Shown here piece after piece: positions 47,399 to 60,571 of a DNA stretch of 64,000 nt; the stretch's first letter is position 1; every line of letters begins with the position of its first letter. The notes beneath the pieces were generated by a model. That model made no database searches. It was not told where the DNA came from and worked only from the letters and a program-made list of their open reading frames with translations. Both the position numbers and the translations under genes were made by a program. Source of the DNA: Theristus sp. LFF4_11 (Eukaryota; Nematoda; Chromadorea; Monhysterida; Xyalidae); the NCBI GenBank assembly GCA_030248135.1, contig JASANC010003710.1, positions 104,311-168,310 of the forward strand. Reading direction: 5' to 3'.

Positions 47399-48995
47399 AT
47401 GACGAAAGAACGTGACACGACAACGGTCGGCTATGATGAGATGGAGGACAAGCTGAGTGAGAAGTACGAGGAGGCGCAGGCATTGCGACGACTTGCGTTC
47501 GCGGGCGTCGTCGTCAGCACCGTGGCGGCGTTGTTCTGTGTCGTCAGTGTGCCCATGCTGTACAGCTACATACAACGCCTGCAGCCGCTCATGCAGAATG
47601 AAATCGACTTCTGCAAGGTTGAGCGCTAGTTTGTCCAAAACACCAAGTTCAACATTACTGACGACTTCTATGTGCCAACCATGTTGTAGCGTATGGCACT
47701 GTTTCGTTGAACGTTTTTCCATTGTCCATTGTTTCCCGCTAACGGCACAAATCCTAGCTCACCAATAAAGTTCACTGAGAATAAAACCGAAAGGAGTCGC
47801 TTCAGTGCTTCTGGCTTGTTGAGTGTGTGCCCAACTGTTGTTGTATCGAACGCAGGCGCGCACGACCGATCTGTGGAAGGAAGTGTCCCGTGCGGCGCTG
47901 CTGGTTGGCGGACACGACGCCGCAAACGGCAGGGTGCGCCGGCAAATTGAAGCGTATTACCGGCGTCAGCCGACCGCTTATTACCAGCCGACGCCTCCGC
48001 CACCGCCACCGCCTCCACCAATCTACCAACCGCATGAGCCCGTCTACGCCGTCCCAGCACCACCGATCGTGCACCCAATTCCACTTCCACAATGTAATCT
48101 ATTTATTTATTTACTCTATCATCGTTTTTCACTTGTTTTCTTCTATCAAACTTCTTTCACACTCCAAACACACGCCCAAACACACACACTTACTGTCAGG
48201 CTGCACGTGTCACCAGGGCCGCTCCGGACCGCCGGGCCGCGCGGGCGCTCCCGGTCTGCCGGGCATCGACGGTCGCCCCGGTCTCAGTGGACTGCCCGGC
48301 CGCGACGGCGTCCCGGGATCGTGGAATCCGTGCGCCGCGGACGAGTGCAGCGTGTGCCCGGACGCTGCTCCCGGCCCGCCGGGACGCCCAGGAACGCCGG
48401 GACGTCGCGGCCAGCCGGGTCGCCCGGGTGGAAACGGCAACGGCAGTTACGCACCCGATGGCCCTCCTGGACGCCCTGGTTCACCCGGTATACCTGGACG
48501 AGCTGGACCAAAAGCAAGTTGCTGTAGACCCTGATGTTTTACTTGTTTCGGATCAAAATTAAGCCGAACAATTGCACCCCAACGCTAATTGGCATTAATT
48601 GGACACTTGTTCACTACAGGGGCACCCTGGCCCACCCGGTGCCATATCCAATGGTCCGGTGTCTCCTGGGTTGCCTGGGCCAGATGGCCGGCCAGGTTTG
48701 TGAAATGCATTGATGATTTTATTTGCATAATTATTTTGTCTAAAAAGTGACAGATTTAAACAAACACACTGTAGGTGTGTGAACTTTTGCAGGTGAACCG
48801 GGTACTCCGGGCATACCCGGCCGCAATGGAAGCAACGGTGGTGGAGCCGGTGCGCCTGGCCCGCCAGGCGAGGGCGGCAGCCCAGGGAGCCCCGGGAACC
48901 CTGGTCTGCCCGGTGCGCCGGGATTGCCGGGTCATCCTGGTGGTGGTGGGGCGTGCCATCACTGTCCACCACCGCGAACTGGCCCTGGCTATTAA
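47399..48995 (+). CDS. Nematode cuticle collagen
   Basis: Five exons: 47399-47617, 47856-48093, 48200-48513, 48620-48695, 48793-48995; 1050 nt, 349 residues, all in phase. Residues 1-73 form the cuticle-collagen N-terminal domain: a Glu/Lys-rich cytoplasmic start, a membrane anchor (RLAFAGVVVSTVAALFCVVS, about residues 31-50) and an FCK end. Then comes GRVRRQIEAYY, an RxxR protease site used in family members to release the ectodomain, and a Pro/Tyr-rich linker with nine Pro in a row. Gly-X-Y blocks follow: the first after CCTCHQG, interrupted by a CAADECSVCPDA segment, then a long triplet region; the protein ends ACHHCPPPRTGPGY. Cys clusters bounding the triple helix allow chain cross-linking. 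Exon 3 ends with a GC donor (AAA|GCAAGT); the join keeps Gly-X-Y spacing. Role: extracellular cuticle. Confidence 0.95.
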
Positions 48996-50955
48996 GCAAA
49001 CATTGCATTAAATATGTTGATATTGTGGATTTATTCAAACGTGTCCGGACTAAAATGACGTCATTTGCTTTAAAAACGTTCGTTTGTCAAAGTACAGGCA
49101 CTGAAATGTCAGTTTGGTGTGACTGATTCGACATTCACCATTTGTTTACGGGGAATAAATCGGCTAAACGGAAGGAAAAATATGTTTTGATAGTAGAATT
49201 TAGGATATTTTTAATTCACTGCAGTTAGCACTGTTGTTGATTGTTATTTTTCATTTTGTTGAATTAATATTGCCTGTAATATTGCGCAATAGGTATTTGC
49301 TTTTATGGTTTTACAACAGTTTTTGCTAACAACAGAGGCATTACATACAGTAGCATACTTGCACATAGCATTTGCAAGTAAGATACATTATTACAGTTTG
49401 CTGATTTGTTCATGTTCAAGCTTTTTTAACCAAACATAATTTTGTTATTTTAAAACTTGAGACTTTGTCATTTGGTAAACAGAACTGTTTAGTTAGAATT
49501 TTTCTTATTTTGTTGTCTTGATTAGAGATAACAACACCGTATGTTTTGGAAGTCAATTTAGAATAAAAACAATGATTATGCAATAAACATCTTGACATCG
49601 AGTTCAGCGCGTGCGTGTATTGACTGCATATAGACCTTACACGGCGCGGCTTGAAAACACCCTGGTGCTTGTGTGTGTATTTTTCCCTTTCAACATAACT
49701 TTGTTGACATTATAATTTTGCGCGTAGCAGTTTGCATCTTGTAGCTTTGCATGTTTTTCAGCGAATTTTTCTTGTGTTTTCAAGTGCATACTGCCGAGAC
49801 GTCTATGATGAGACACACGCGCATACAAAGGTACAACTCGTCTGCCAAAAATGTTCATTTTCAAGCGCGTTACGCAAAGCATGTCGCGTGTTCTCGGCGC
49901 ACAAAACCGATTTCACCTTGTGCGCGAGAATTTTTACATTGTGTTAAGTTTTTTTCGCCTTTCTTATTGATTGATCATTTTTGGAAAAGCCTGGAATAAT
50001 GGAAACTGCACGTTTGCCAACAACGAAAGCGATGCACCAGTGTAGTACACCTGCGCAGCTGCACTCAGTAGCAACGCGCTCATTGACGTCTTCGTATAAA
50101 CACTGAACAGGTAAACCGGCGATTTGCAGTTTTAGATTTCACTTCTTGGTTCGGTAAAAATGTGTCAAGCGTGAACTTCATAGGAAGCAATGGGGCAGCT
50201 GTATGATGTTTCGCTGTAGACCTTGCGGCTAGCGAGATATATCCATCCATTATAGCTGCCGCACAAAAGTTTACAAATTTTACAGTTGACAAGTTTACAA
50301 AAACATCGCACAAATGGTGTTGGCCCTCTTAAGGGCACATTTTTAATTTCATTGAGCCATCTGCATTCACGTTCTTTTTTATTTACATACATACAACATC
50401 TACATTGTAGTCAAACAAAAATAACGTACAATTGAAATTGGGAGTGTAAGTACTTTGTAAACATCCATTGGCCCTTTTTTGACTGGGCATATATTTTCAA
50501 ACGATGAAACTACAAAATAGTTGAAAAACTGATGCATTTCAATAGAGATGAGCTTCGCTCTTTGCAAAAAGAAAATCTGGTGGAGCACTTTCATGCGGCG
50601 GAAATGAATGGAGTCTAAAAGCAAATTTGCAACAGTGTGTAACGAAACGACAAGTGGTGGATGTTAACATTGTTTACACACACACAGTTACATTGTATAC
50701 TGTATACATTATTCTTTGATTTCAGCCATTCTGTCTGAGTGTGGGAAAGGTGTCACGAATAGCATTATTTTCCATTTTCTTTAATCTTATTTGAGCTTCG
50801 AATGCAACGTTGGCGCTTGTAACAATGTACCGTTATGACCGAATTTTATCCATTTAGAGAAAGTCTCCCTTGCGGACAGAAACTTTTCAAGGGAATAACA
50901 AACAGCACATGACAAGGAACGGTGCACTGAACGTGTCAATCATTCCAGCTAAATC
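48996..50955. other. Intergenic region with one dispersed repeat
   Basis: Only the repeat at 49020-49170 is recognised. The rest is AT-rich sequence that includes the collagen 3' region and the upstream region of the next gene. No exon seen. Confidence 0.4.
49020..49170. repeat. AAACGTGTCC repeat, copy 1 (inverted relative to 62548)
   Basis: About 130-150 bp matches the reverse complement of 62600-62755, including AAACGTGTCCG(G/A)ACTAAAATGAC, TTTGTCAAAGTACAGGCACT and GTCAGTTTGGTGTGACTGAT. The second inverted end seen in the other copy is absent here. Confidence 0.75.
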
Positions 50956-53900
50956 ATGCTGCTGAAGGCGGGTGAAACGGGCGTTTGGATAACCATCCTG
51001 TTGGTGGTTGCGCCACGAGCATCGAATGCAGACGGGTCATTAACAGGTTAACAAAATGTTCTCGAAATGTTCGGTGTTTCCAATACACTTCCCTCATGTT
51101 TCTTTTGCACGTTTCGTGAAATGTCCTTAACTGATGTTTCCGGCTTTTCATAAATGTATTGTTAAAGCAGTGTTTCAGACATTCCAATCAAAGCGTCCTC
51201 CGGTGTTCCGGTGCTGCCGACCATCCAACCTCGGCCGACCGTTGCAGCCATCGGCAGCAAATGCGACTCAAACGACGACTGTGCCTTGATCGCGAACGCA
51301 CTCTGCCAAGACGCACAATGCCGTTGTCTGCCGGACTTCTTCGAACACAAGTCAACACCGGGCACATGCAAACTCGGTTTGGTATAATTGGTTTTGTTCG
51401 TTATTTTTTGGTAAGATGATCAGACACGGATCGCAGAGCCGCGCTTTGACGTCTCACCTTTCGACCGCTGGTCCTCAAAGGAAATGAGAACCAGAAACCG
51501 CTGCTACATAAGTTGGCACAAAAATTGATTCGATGGTGGTTCATTTGAACATGCATGAGTGTCCCTATATGCGTTTTGCCCATCACAGCGCCCGGCTACA
51601 ACGAGCCGTGTGCATCCGGCGCGGTGTCCGCGATGTTTCCGAAATGTCGCCAGCCGTTTGTCTGCAATGACACCGGTCGTTGCGACTGCCCAGTCGGCTT
51701 CATCCAAGAGTTCTTTCAATGCATTCGCGGTAAAATGGACGCTTTGCGTTTTTGTCGTGTGTTTCTTTAAAAACTGTACCGACTCGCATCTTTTGCAGAT
51801 TGCGCAGCTGATGAAGTGCCAACAATCGACGGTTGTCTTAAAGGTAAAACTGATTGTGCATAAAATTTTATTTATCGCAACAAGTAAAAAGGCTCATTGT
51901 TGGTTTTTTACTGACGGTTTTTCTATTTTTCAAACAGCACAGCAGCTTGGCGACGAATGTGCTTCTGACGAGCAGTGCGTACAGAGCTACGCAAGCTGCT
52001 TGCATGGCATCTGCCAGTGTATTCCGGGCGCTAATCAGATTAGTGGCAGCTGCTATCCGGGTTCGTGACTCGTGATTGTGAACCGTTTGAACACAAGTGA
52101 AGTAAAAAATGTATTTTGTCGTGCAAGGAAGGCAGCAAATACACTTTATTACCATTAAGCCTAACCACACTAGCTGCGTTACTCCAGCTATTGTACACTG
52201 TGCTACATTATTAAATAACTAAATGCACTCTCTTCAGACTAGCACTTTACCTGCAAAGGTTTTCTTGCAGTGAACCAGTGTCCGCTTGGTGAGCCAGCGC
52301 GCAGCTTGCAAGGTGACATGCTGCAGTGTAAACACCACACACCCGTGGACTGTCCAAAGGATCATTACTGCATGTACCCGCAGATGACGACCTCACGTGG
52401 TTTTTGTTGTCCGAAAATCCGTTAGTTTTGCTCATACTCGCAGTCTCCGCAAATTCTTTTACCGAAACAGATTTGAGCGTGGTTTAGCTTTTTCGTTTTT
52501 GCGTAGGCATGAACTGTCCAATCGGCCAACCACTGCGGGGCTACAACTGCAGCAACTGTCCGTGGCACACGCATCATTGTTTCTCGTACACAGTCGGCAC
52601 GTTCACAGAGACGATGTGCTGTCCGAATGGTTAGCCAGTGGGAAGCAGTGTTCTTTGCAAATTGATCCCAAACACCATTCAAAAAGATCAACTAATAAAG
52701 CTCGAATTTTATGTTGTTTGTTGTTTTCCACTCAGCCTGTCCAACGACGCAACCAATTCTAATCGATGGGCAGTGCTTTGCGCAGGTCAGCATATTTTTT
52801 GCTTTCTCGCGTGCTCTGCTACGATTTTGAAATCAGCCAAAAAATATTTGGATTTTAACTGCTGAAAGGAAAGCAAGCGTTGCAACGCAGGTGGCGTTTG
52901 GCGGCCGCTGCAAACGTGACGAGCAGTGCGCCTCCGTTCACGGGGCACAGTGTCTCGAGTCGCCCGAGGACGCTCGCAAACGCTGTGGCTGTCCACAAGC
53001 GACGCACGTGCATTTATTCGGAAAATGCGTGCGACGTGAGGAAAACGCAGTTTTTCGTATATGTGACTGTTTTCGAATAAATGCGGAATTATATGGCACA
53101 CAGTTTTGTTTTTTTTAATTTAATTTTCAGAATCGCCACTGGGAGGAAACTGCACGACAGACGACGAGTGCAAGATCGGCAGCAACACGGTGTGCAGCGC
53201 CACTGGCGGAGTTTGCAGTTGCTTCAGTGGCTACATGCCGAAGCCGAAACAGAAACTGGACACCGTCGCTGAAAAATGCATCGCTGGTTGGAGAAAAAAA
53301 ATATTTGTATTTGAGGGTGTTCTGATGTAATCTAATAACAAACTTTTTTGAAAAAAATCTAAATGCTGCAAAGCAAAAATACGGGTTGAACAAAAGTATA
53401 GAAACACACAAATAAAATTATATCTCACAAACAAAGAAAATGATTTTTTTCTTTTCTGCTTTTCAATTTTCTTATTCTTGGAAATATTCAAACGCCCAAC
53501 TTAAGTCGCATTCATCTACTGACGCACTGCAAGTGTTAAAACATAGCTACGCAGTCACTAAATACTGCTTCATGAATGCCCCCTTAAAATTCAATGATTT
53601 CCAAAGACATTTCTGTTTTCTTTTCAAGAACCATCCTGCCCGACCGCAAACGGAATCGAGCCACTTCGCGGCGATTATGTAGATTGCTCAAACGATTCAA
53701 CCATTTGTGGTCGGCAAACATTCTGTCGCAAATGGTGGTTTGATGGTGACGTCACGTACGCTCTGTGTTGTCCGAAACCAAGTGAGAAAAAAAAACCTCC
53801 GTGTGCGTCTTTGCAATTGTTGCCGAGGAACTCTGAAAGCTGTCATAAATCCATTTTTTTTAAATAAAACACGCAGGTCTCAGCGATTACGAAAACATTT

Positions 53901-54565
53901 GTGCGTCGTTTCGAATGCGCCTGGTTCACCAAAACGAGCTGACCGACGACTCAACGCTGAGCGCCGGCGGACGCGCAATGCAGGACGCCGAACCACTGCG
54001 CTGCGACATGCAGCGGTACAACACGTTGCACACGAACGTGCGGCCCATGCTGGCAGTCACTGTTGCGCAGAAACACAAGACCGATACACAAACAGTAAAC
54101 GCCACCGACGCTGGGCACAAGCCGGACTCTGCGCTTCCACACACGGCTGCAACGACCGAGTCGCCACCGACGACCACGACGCATGCAGCGACGGCAACGC
54201 GCAACACCAGCGCATCGACGGCAAGCCCGGCGGTGCTGCACTGTCCCGTCGGTGCGAGTTGTCTGTTTGATCCGTTTGCCGACGCTCCGGGAGTCGGCCT
54301 CTGCTGTCGTCCGGAGCACGTTGTGGAAACCGCCAAGAGCCGCCCGGTGGCGCATGACGTGAAGGCGCAGAAGTTGTCGCCAGCAGTTGCGCCGGCAGCG
54401 CCGCTGAAGAACACCAACAAGCTGCCAGGCACGGAGATGGCCAGCGAGCGTCAGCCAGCGTCTGCCGTCGACACCAATGAAATTCCACCGGTGCTGGCGG
54501 CACGCCGCGCGCCCGTTCGAGTGCGCATTTCATCAAGCGGCAAGAAGCCACTGCTGAGATTGTGA
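50956..54565 (+). CDS. Secreted cysteine-rich multi-module protein (EB-like and lustrin-like modules)
   Basis: Twelve exons, all in phase: 50956-51046, 51179-51376, 51589-51729, 51799-51842, 51943-52060, 52271-52420, 52507-52629, 52736-52785, 52891-53035, 53131-53286, 53629-53781, 53877-54565; 2058 nt, 685 residues. A signal peptide starts MLLKAGETGVWITILLVVAP. Two kinds of Cys module alternate: EB-like (GSKCDSNDDC...CRCLPDFF; LGDECASDEQC...CQCIPG; GGNCTTDDECKIG...CSCFSGY) and lustrin-like, starting CP-x-G and ending CCP (NQCPLGEP...GFCCPK; NCPIGQPLRGYNC...TMCCPN; SCPTANGIEP...ALCCPK). The last exon encodes a long Thr/Ala-rich tail with one further Cys group ending GLCCRPEH, then a basic C-terminus. 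Most exon borders are phase 1, so modules can be shuffled. Probably secreted, perhaps cuticle-linked or a protease-inhibitor-like protein; function not known. Confidence 0.85.
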
Positions 54566-54568
54566 GAC

Positions 54569-54574
54569 AATAAA
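54569..54574 (+). promoter_or_regulatory. Polyadenylation signal of the Cys-rich gene
   Basis: AATAAA lies 4 bp after the stop codon, implying a very short 3' UTR, which is common in nematodes. Confidence 0.6.
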
Positions 54575-55942
54575 ATTTCGTCATTATCCGACTGCATCAC
54601 CTACAGTATCTGTCACTGGTATCGAGATAGTTCTTTGTTTCGCTTGTGGAGAAAGAGAAACTGCTTTGTTCTGATTCATTGCACTTTAAACAATGTAACT
54701 ACGTGCAAAATGTGAAATTGTTTTTTCACCATGCCTGTTTCACACATATCCGAGCGTTCCAATTGTCATTGTCTGTAACAAAAGTTCTGAAATTTGAAAT
54801 TTTATGTCTTTTGTGGTCATTTCGCGTGCACAACTTTTTTGATCGATATGACATATGGCATTGAAACTGAATGTGCCGTATAGATCACTTGTTATTCTTG
54901 TTTTCCCTTCGGCATAAAATTCGACATAATCTTCTTTTCTTACGCATCATTTCAAGTTGTATGTGGTTTACATTGTGTCACATTGGCGGTAATTTTATTT
55001 CATTGGCATGTGGGTGCGTGTACACGCAATGCAAGAATTCAAATCGACTCCTACGTAGTAGTTTTATAAAAATATTGTCCAAAACGAACAGACAAGTAAC
55101 AGCAATCACGGTGAAAGCATGTCACATCATAGTTTGCAATTCCAGCAAATTTCTTCATTTGTTATTATCAGTTCTTTTCGGCCCATCCAAAGAAGACACA
55201 ATATGGCATTTTTTTTTATTCAGCATCATGCTTTTTTGTGGTTTCTAGTGCAGAAATCACATTTTGCAAATTTTGACACAATGCGTATGACGTAGATTTG
55301 TGGAAATGCAATTAAATGACTGCTTTTCATGAAAGTCCTTTTCGTTATAAAAACAAGGTTTTCTCCAATGTCTTTAAGCTTTTGTTCGTTTTGGGTTTTT
55401 AGCGTTTTATTTGTTTAAAAATGGGAAACCAAATGAACCATGAACACACATGCACGTGTTCACTTTCCATCACATCTTTTGTTAAAACCTTTTTGTTTTA
55501 CAAGTTTACACTAACCGACTCTGCTCTGGCTGTGCGCACTATTCAATAGTATCAAGTAACAATCAACCTACACGTCTAAGGATTTTTAACCAACAATAAT
55601 CAATACAATTATGGCTATGTGCATCTCAACGCAATGGTGGAAAATAAGGTTACGAAACATATTGACGTCAACTCATTCGAAGTTCTTGGCATCAAATATG
55701 CCTAACTGTTAAATTTTATATATGTATTTAAAACCAAACACTCTGAAAATATTGTATAGGTATTGAAAATCTAACAGTCTCGCCAACAACAGTTTTTAAA
55801 CCCAGAACTCTACTTGATTCATTTACAAAATTTAACAATTCGTGGCCGTGTTTAAAAGTTCATTATTTTCAAAATGAATTTCAGATGTGACGGTATCGTT
55901 TTGCAACCGTGAATGGAACCAAAGGCAGCTTGACTTAGCAGA
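54575..55942. other. Intergenic AT-rich region, nothing recognised
   Basis: Lies between the Cys-rich gene and the P450 gene. No exon with credible splice sites, repeat or RNA gene was seen. Confidence 0.4.
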
Positions 55943-58900
55943 ATGCTCCCGGTCATCGTGGTCACCGTGTTCTTCGTCGTTTATTTTGTCCAGTTCGTTT
56001 TTGTTTGAAAATGACACGTTTTTGATTTCGTTAAATGAAAACCAAAACGCTGCATGTTTGCTCGTGAATCGTGAATAACATTGCCAGGTACATCACACGT
56101 CGACATAGGTATTTTGCCGATCGGGGCATTGGGGGGCCGACAGGTTGGTGGTTGGTTGGTAGTGCTGCAGAGATGTACCTCAATTGCGCGCCGCTTCAGA
56201 TGCAACAGTGGACGAAAACTTATGGCAAAACGTACGGAATGCAATTGCTTAGAGGGTTTTAATTTTGCAATTTTACATGAATGTTTACATGAATCTATGT
56301 TTACTTTTAATGTTTTACAGTTTATCTTCATCTTTTTACTTTTAAAGCTTAAATGGTACATAACTTAAAGCTGTATGCAATTTACAGATACGGCGTTTAC
56401 GAAGGTGGCTCGCCAGTGTTAGTAACCACTGATTTGGACATTGTCCATGATGTTTTCGTCAAGAAATGGGGCCACTTTCATGCCAGAAAAGTCACTTTTC
56501 CTTTCATCATATAGTTTATTGATCTGAAAAGAATACAAATTTGAAAACACAACAGCAGTGTTTACGCTTTTCTTGCAGTATTTTCCGTTGGAGCCAGACG
56601 ACTGTCAAAAACGTGTCCATCTATTCTTGGCTCGCGGAATCCGTTGGAAGCGAATGCGCATGATCACTAATCCAGCGTTCGCTATTTCCAAGCTGAAACG
56701 CGTTAGTTCATGGGTCATGCAGCAACTCACGCACAGATGGAGAAATGTTTCACGGTTGCGCGGCAATTTGCAATCAGCAAAACTGAACGTTATCTGACAG
56801 TAGTTTTGTGCATAAGAGAATGAAAAAACTAGGTAGACTCTTTTGCATGCAATAAAATTATTTTATTCCATATTCGACTACGTTCGGGCGCGAAACAGCG
56901 AGTTCAGTTTTAGCTGTGCGGCTTTTCCACGGATCCATTCAACATTGCTCCGTCCTCCTTTGCACGGAAAGATAATATATTGTCAAATCACAGTGAACAA
57001 TATACCGTAAATAGGGAACAAATCAAGGAAACGATACGTGGGGATCAAACTTTCTCTGCAGATGATTCCGACTATGCTGGAAGTGGTCGACGCATTCATC
57101 GCAAGGGTGGCTGATTTAGGCGCCGACCAAAAGCCGTTTGATATACACCCGTTTGTGAAGAATTTTCTGATGATGAAATAATAAGAACGTTTAAAGTTTT
57201 TTTATTAAACGTCTTAATGACAACGCCTTTTTAATTAGAGTTTAACATAGTCAGACTGTTCCAAGAGTATACACTCGACATCATTGCGCACATTGCGTTT
57301 GGCGAGCAGCGATTGTTGCAAGCCGATCCTTCTGACAATCCGTATCTGCAAGTAGCCCGGGACACATTCGAGATGCCGAAATCAAACATCACCTTCACGC
57401 TGGCCGTACTTGCGAGTTTGTCCTGCGAAACGCACTATTTTTTTCGTTATTCAATTTCTAACATATATTCTTTTCATATTATTGCTAGTGCTGTTTCCGG
57501 AGTGCAATCCAACAATATCATCGATAAGCGACTGGTTTGGCCGGTGTCCGCAAAAACAGATGGCACGCAATTTATTGGATGTCGTTAACCATCGTCGCAA
57601 ACACATGGTATTAAAAAGTACTGGCATGCATAACCAAAGAGAAACAACGTTACCTTCTGTCATTCCAGGAAGCGTACAGAAATAGCAGCCGACCACTGGA
57701 CTTTATTCAACTTTTTCTGGAGGCGGAAGTTTCGAAGCAAGAGGAAATCCTTGATGACATCGACAAAATGGGTGTTAAACGCATCGACATTCGTCATCTA
57801 GACGTGAAGAAACGTCTTACTTCCGAGGTTAATACAAGTGTATATTGTGCGTCTTTCAAGAGGCACCGTCTTATACTATGTACATGATAACCAGGAGGTA
57901 GAGAAAGTAATTTTCGGATGCAGGAAGTAGCGATGAATTTAGCATTATTCGTGCTAGCTGGCTTTGACACCACTTCGAACATGCTATCTTACGTTGCCTA
58001 CATGCTTGCGACGCATCCGTGCTCGCAGCAAAAGTTGCTCAACGAAATTCGCGATGTCTTTCCGTGTGGCCACAGCATTCCGGATGCAAGTCTCACGAGT
58101 TTATAGTTGCTCTTCCCGTTGAAAAAAAACTATTCAAACATTTCATTTTTTTTAAATATCTATATTTTTATTTTATCTATATCTAGCTGTTATATTTAAA
58201 ACTTATTTAAAACAAATTTTAAAGTGGGGCAGTTTTTATTTTTAGGAAGTACTTACGTACGAAAACCTGCAGAAATGCACGTACCTTGAGCTAGTCATTA
58301 AAGAAACTTTGCGACTATATCCACTGGCGTCCATGTGAGTACTCGCAAAATTACTTAAGCCAATTGATTCTACATTTGTTTTTGAAGTTAGATTGTAAGC
58401 ACGGCACTCTGAAAAGCCCTATTGTACCGTTGGGCATTTATTATTGCTGTAACTATTGCAATACATACAAATCAAACCCTTATAACTAACTACACATGTG
58501 CAAGAAGCTGACTTAAACACAATCCAGCGCTTCTTCACGTCGATGCATGGAAACATGCGAGGTCGGAGGTTTGACAGTCGAAAAGGGTGTCAGTGTGTGG
58601 CCTGACGTCTTCAGCATCCACCACGATCCAATGCACTGGGGCGACGACGCCGATGCGTTTCGCCCCGAGCGGTACACAAAATTTGCTTTTATTTCTGTGT
58701 TTCACTCTGAAAAACTCATTCAAAGAAAATTCAAAGGCAAAGAGTGTTCTAGCTTTCTGGAACCGGTCACAAGGCATCCAATGGCGTGGATCCCTTTTGG
58801 TACAGGACCTCGAATGTGTCAGGGACTTCGCGTGGCGATGCTTGAAAGCAAACTGCTGCTGATACGCTTGCTGGCAATGTTCTCGATTGAAACATGCAGT

Positions 58901-59261
58901 CAAACGCATGTGAGTTTTATCAAATGCATGCACCGCTCAAAAGGTTGTTCACAACAAGCCGTTTATTCCACGTTTACACAGTGTTCAAACTGATCACTTT
59001 CATGTTCACGTTTCCCCATGTCACAAACGGCCACTTAAAAACGTGAAATTATTATATACAAGTTATTGTTATACAATTATATAAACGCGCAGTAGTGTTA
59101 AAAAATTTCTCGCAGTGACAAACAGCTCACAGTACAGCACAATACATTGCGTTTGCGTTTGTGTACGTTGTGTTTAATGACAGATACCACTGAAACTGCA
59201 CGGAGTTGCGACCGTTTCGCCCGAGGCTGTGACAGTGCGCGTGGTGCCAAGAACTGATTGA
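55943..59261 (+). CDS. Cytochrome P450, clan 3 (CYP3/CYP13-like)
   Basis: Thirteen exons, all in phase: 55943-55992, 56088-56231, 56388-56490, 56579-56701, 57062-57154, 57241-57415, 57489-57607, 57669-57827, 57924-58098, 58250-58334, 58528-58671, 58726-58909, 59184-59261; 1632 nt, 543 residues. It starts with an N-terminal membrane anchor (MLPVIVVTVFFVVYFVQ) and a GIGGPTGWW hinge. RGIRWKRMRMITNPAF is the helix-C region, AGFDTTS (about residue 335) the oxygen-activating I helix, KETLRLYP the ExxR K helix, FRPER the meander, and PFGTGPRMCQG (Cys about 487) the haem-binding loop. It ends in a normal C-terminal beta sheet (IPLKLHGVATVSPE). Every core motif is intact, so it is probably an active microsomal monooxygenase in xenobiotic or lipid metabolism. 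Joins at exons 5/6, 6/7 and 9/10 had alternatives; I chose those that keep frame and family spacing. Confidence 0.9.
56732..56988. repeat. Dispersed inverted-repeat element, copy 2 (P450 intron 4)
   Basis: Same element as 27065-27320, in the same orientation, with shared blocks such as TGCGCGGCAAT, AAAACTGAACGTT and CTTTTCCAC(A/G)GATCCATTCA. Confidence 0.7.
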
Positions 59262-60571
59262 CCATTATGTGCCATCTCTGTGTGACCAGCTCGTGTGTGG
59301 CTCATTCTCTGTGGTGCTACCCATGCATCTTTTTGTGCAATTCGGTGTTTTTTCGTTGTTACATGTTGAATTTTGATTATACCGTAATTTCGGGTTGAGT
59401 AGGATTGTTATTTGATTATTCCACAGGCTTGTTTGATAAAATATTACAATTCAAATTATTGCTAGCTGTGTGATTATTTACGAGAAAAATAGATATTGTC
59501 TTGCAAAATACATGTACTGCACCATTTCTTTTTTGAGAAAATATTTAACGGCCCGGATCTCAGCGAAATAGACACAGTGTGGTGAGGAAAAGCCAGAGAT
59601 TCTTTTTGACAGACGTGCCACCTTATTAGAATCGTTATTGCGCCAACTGCTGAAACATGCGCTGCATGGAAATACACACAATGGAAATATGAAAACGTTT
59701 GAAATGTATATACATGCACACGGCTCACGAACCGCAAAGATCATACGGTCAAATTTCATTATATGCCGCCGCGCAATAATGCCTGCGATGCTCGCTGTGC
59801 GGGTGTGCATGTGGCATGTTCCACGGATCTATTTTCAGCAGTCTGTGTGTCTCTGAGACTTTCTGTTACTAAGGCAGCGAAATGTAATAAAACGCGATAT
59901 ACTGGCAATGTGCTTCATCATATCACCAGTGGCTGGCCTTTTACGAGCTGTCATTAAAACCACGCACCTCAGTTTAAACAAATTCAATTGACCGTTGTTG
60001 TGATTTGATTAACCATCCGTTATATCTAACAGCTTTCACGGACCGTTAAAAATTCGATTTTCTAGACTCGCAAACGCTTGTATTTGTGCGTTGTGAATTG
60101 TTTATCGTTTTTGTTGCTTTGTGTTTTTTGTCAAATCACTTTGTCGCCTTTAAAAGTGCAAAAGAATCTTAATTAGCAAAAGAACTTCCGAAAGTTTTTC
60201 CAAATTTATTTATTTTTCCTGCTTCCTTCAAGTTTACTTGTGCAACACAAATATACTTGGTTACTATACTTGTACATCTATCACTACACCACACTGCTGC
60301 CAAATCTAACTCCAATTGAGGTACATGTAAATTCAAATAAGAATTTTGGGCACAACGGAATTGGTGGAAAATAGTTTCTGGAGAACAGAATTCCGGTTTT
60401 CTCGAGTCTCGAATGTGACTTGTGATAGTAGTTACATTGTATCCTTCTTTCATTTCGTTTTCGAGACTTTCTGTACCATACAATGTAGCGTACGTAAAGT
60501 GCGCTGCGTTTTGCACCCAACACAGCAAACGACCGTTGTTAAAGTGAACTGTGCAGAGCGCGTTTGTCAGT
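59262..60571. other. Intergenic region, nothing recognised
   Basis: Between the P450 stop and the next receptor's start. A minus-strand open frame at 60169-60588 overlaps the receptor's first exon and has no recognisable features. Confidence 0.4.

Noticed and set aside
48210..48562. Minus-strand Gly/Pro-rich frame resembling collagen
   Set aside because: GGN-CCN repeats read as Gly/Pro on both strands; only the plus strand keeps Gly-X-Y across introns and the N-terminal domain.
53926..54584. Minus-strand frames of 134-175 codons
   Set aside because: Antisense of the last exon of the Cys-rich gene, which joins in phase to eleven upstream exons.
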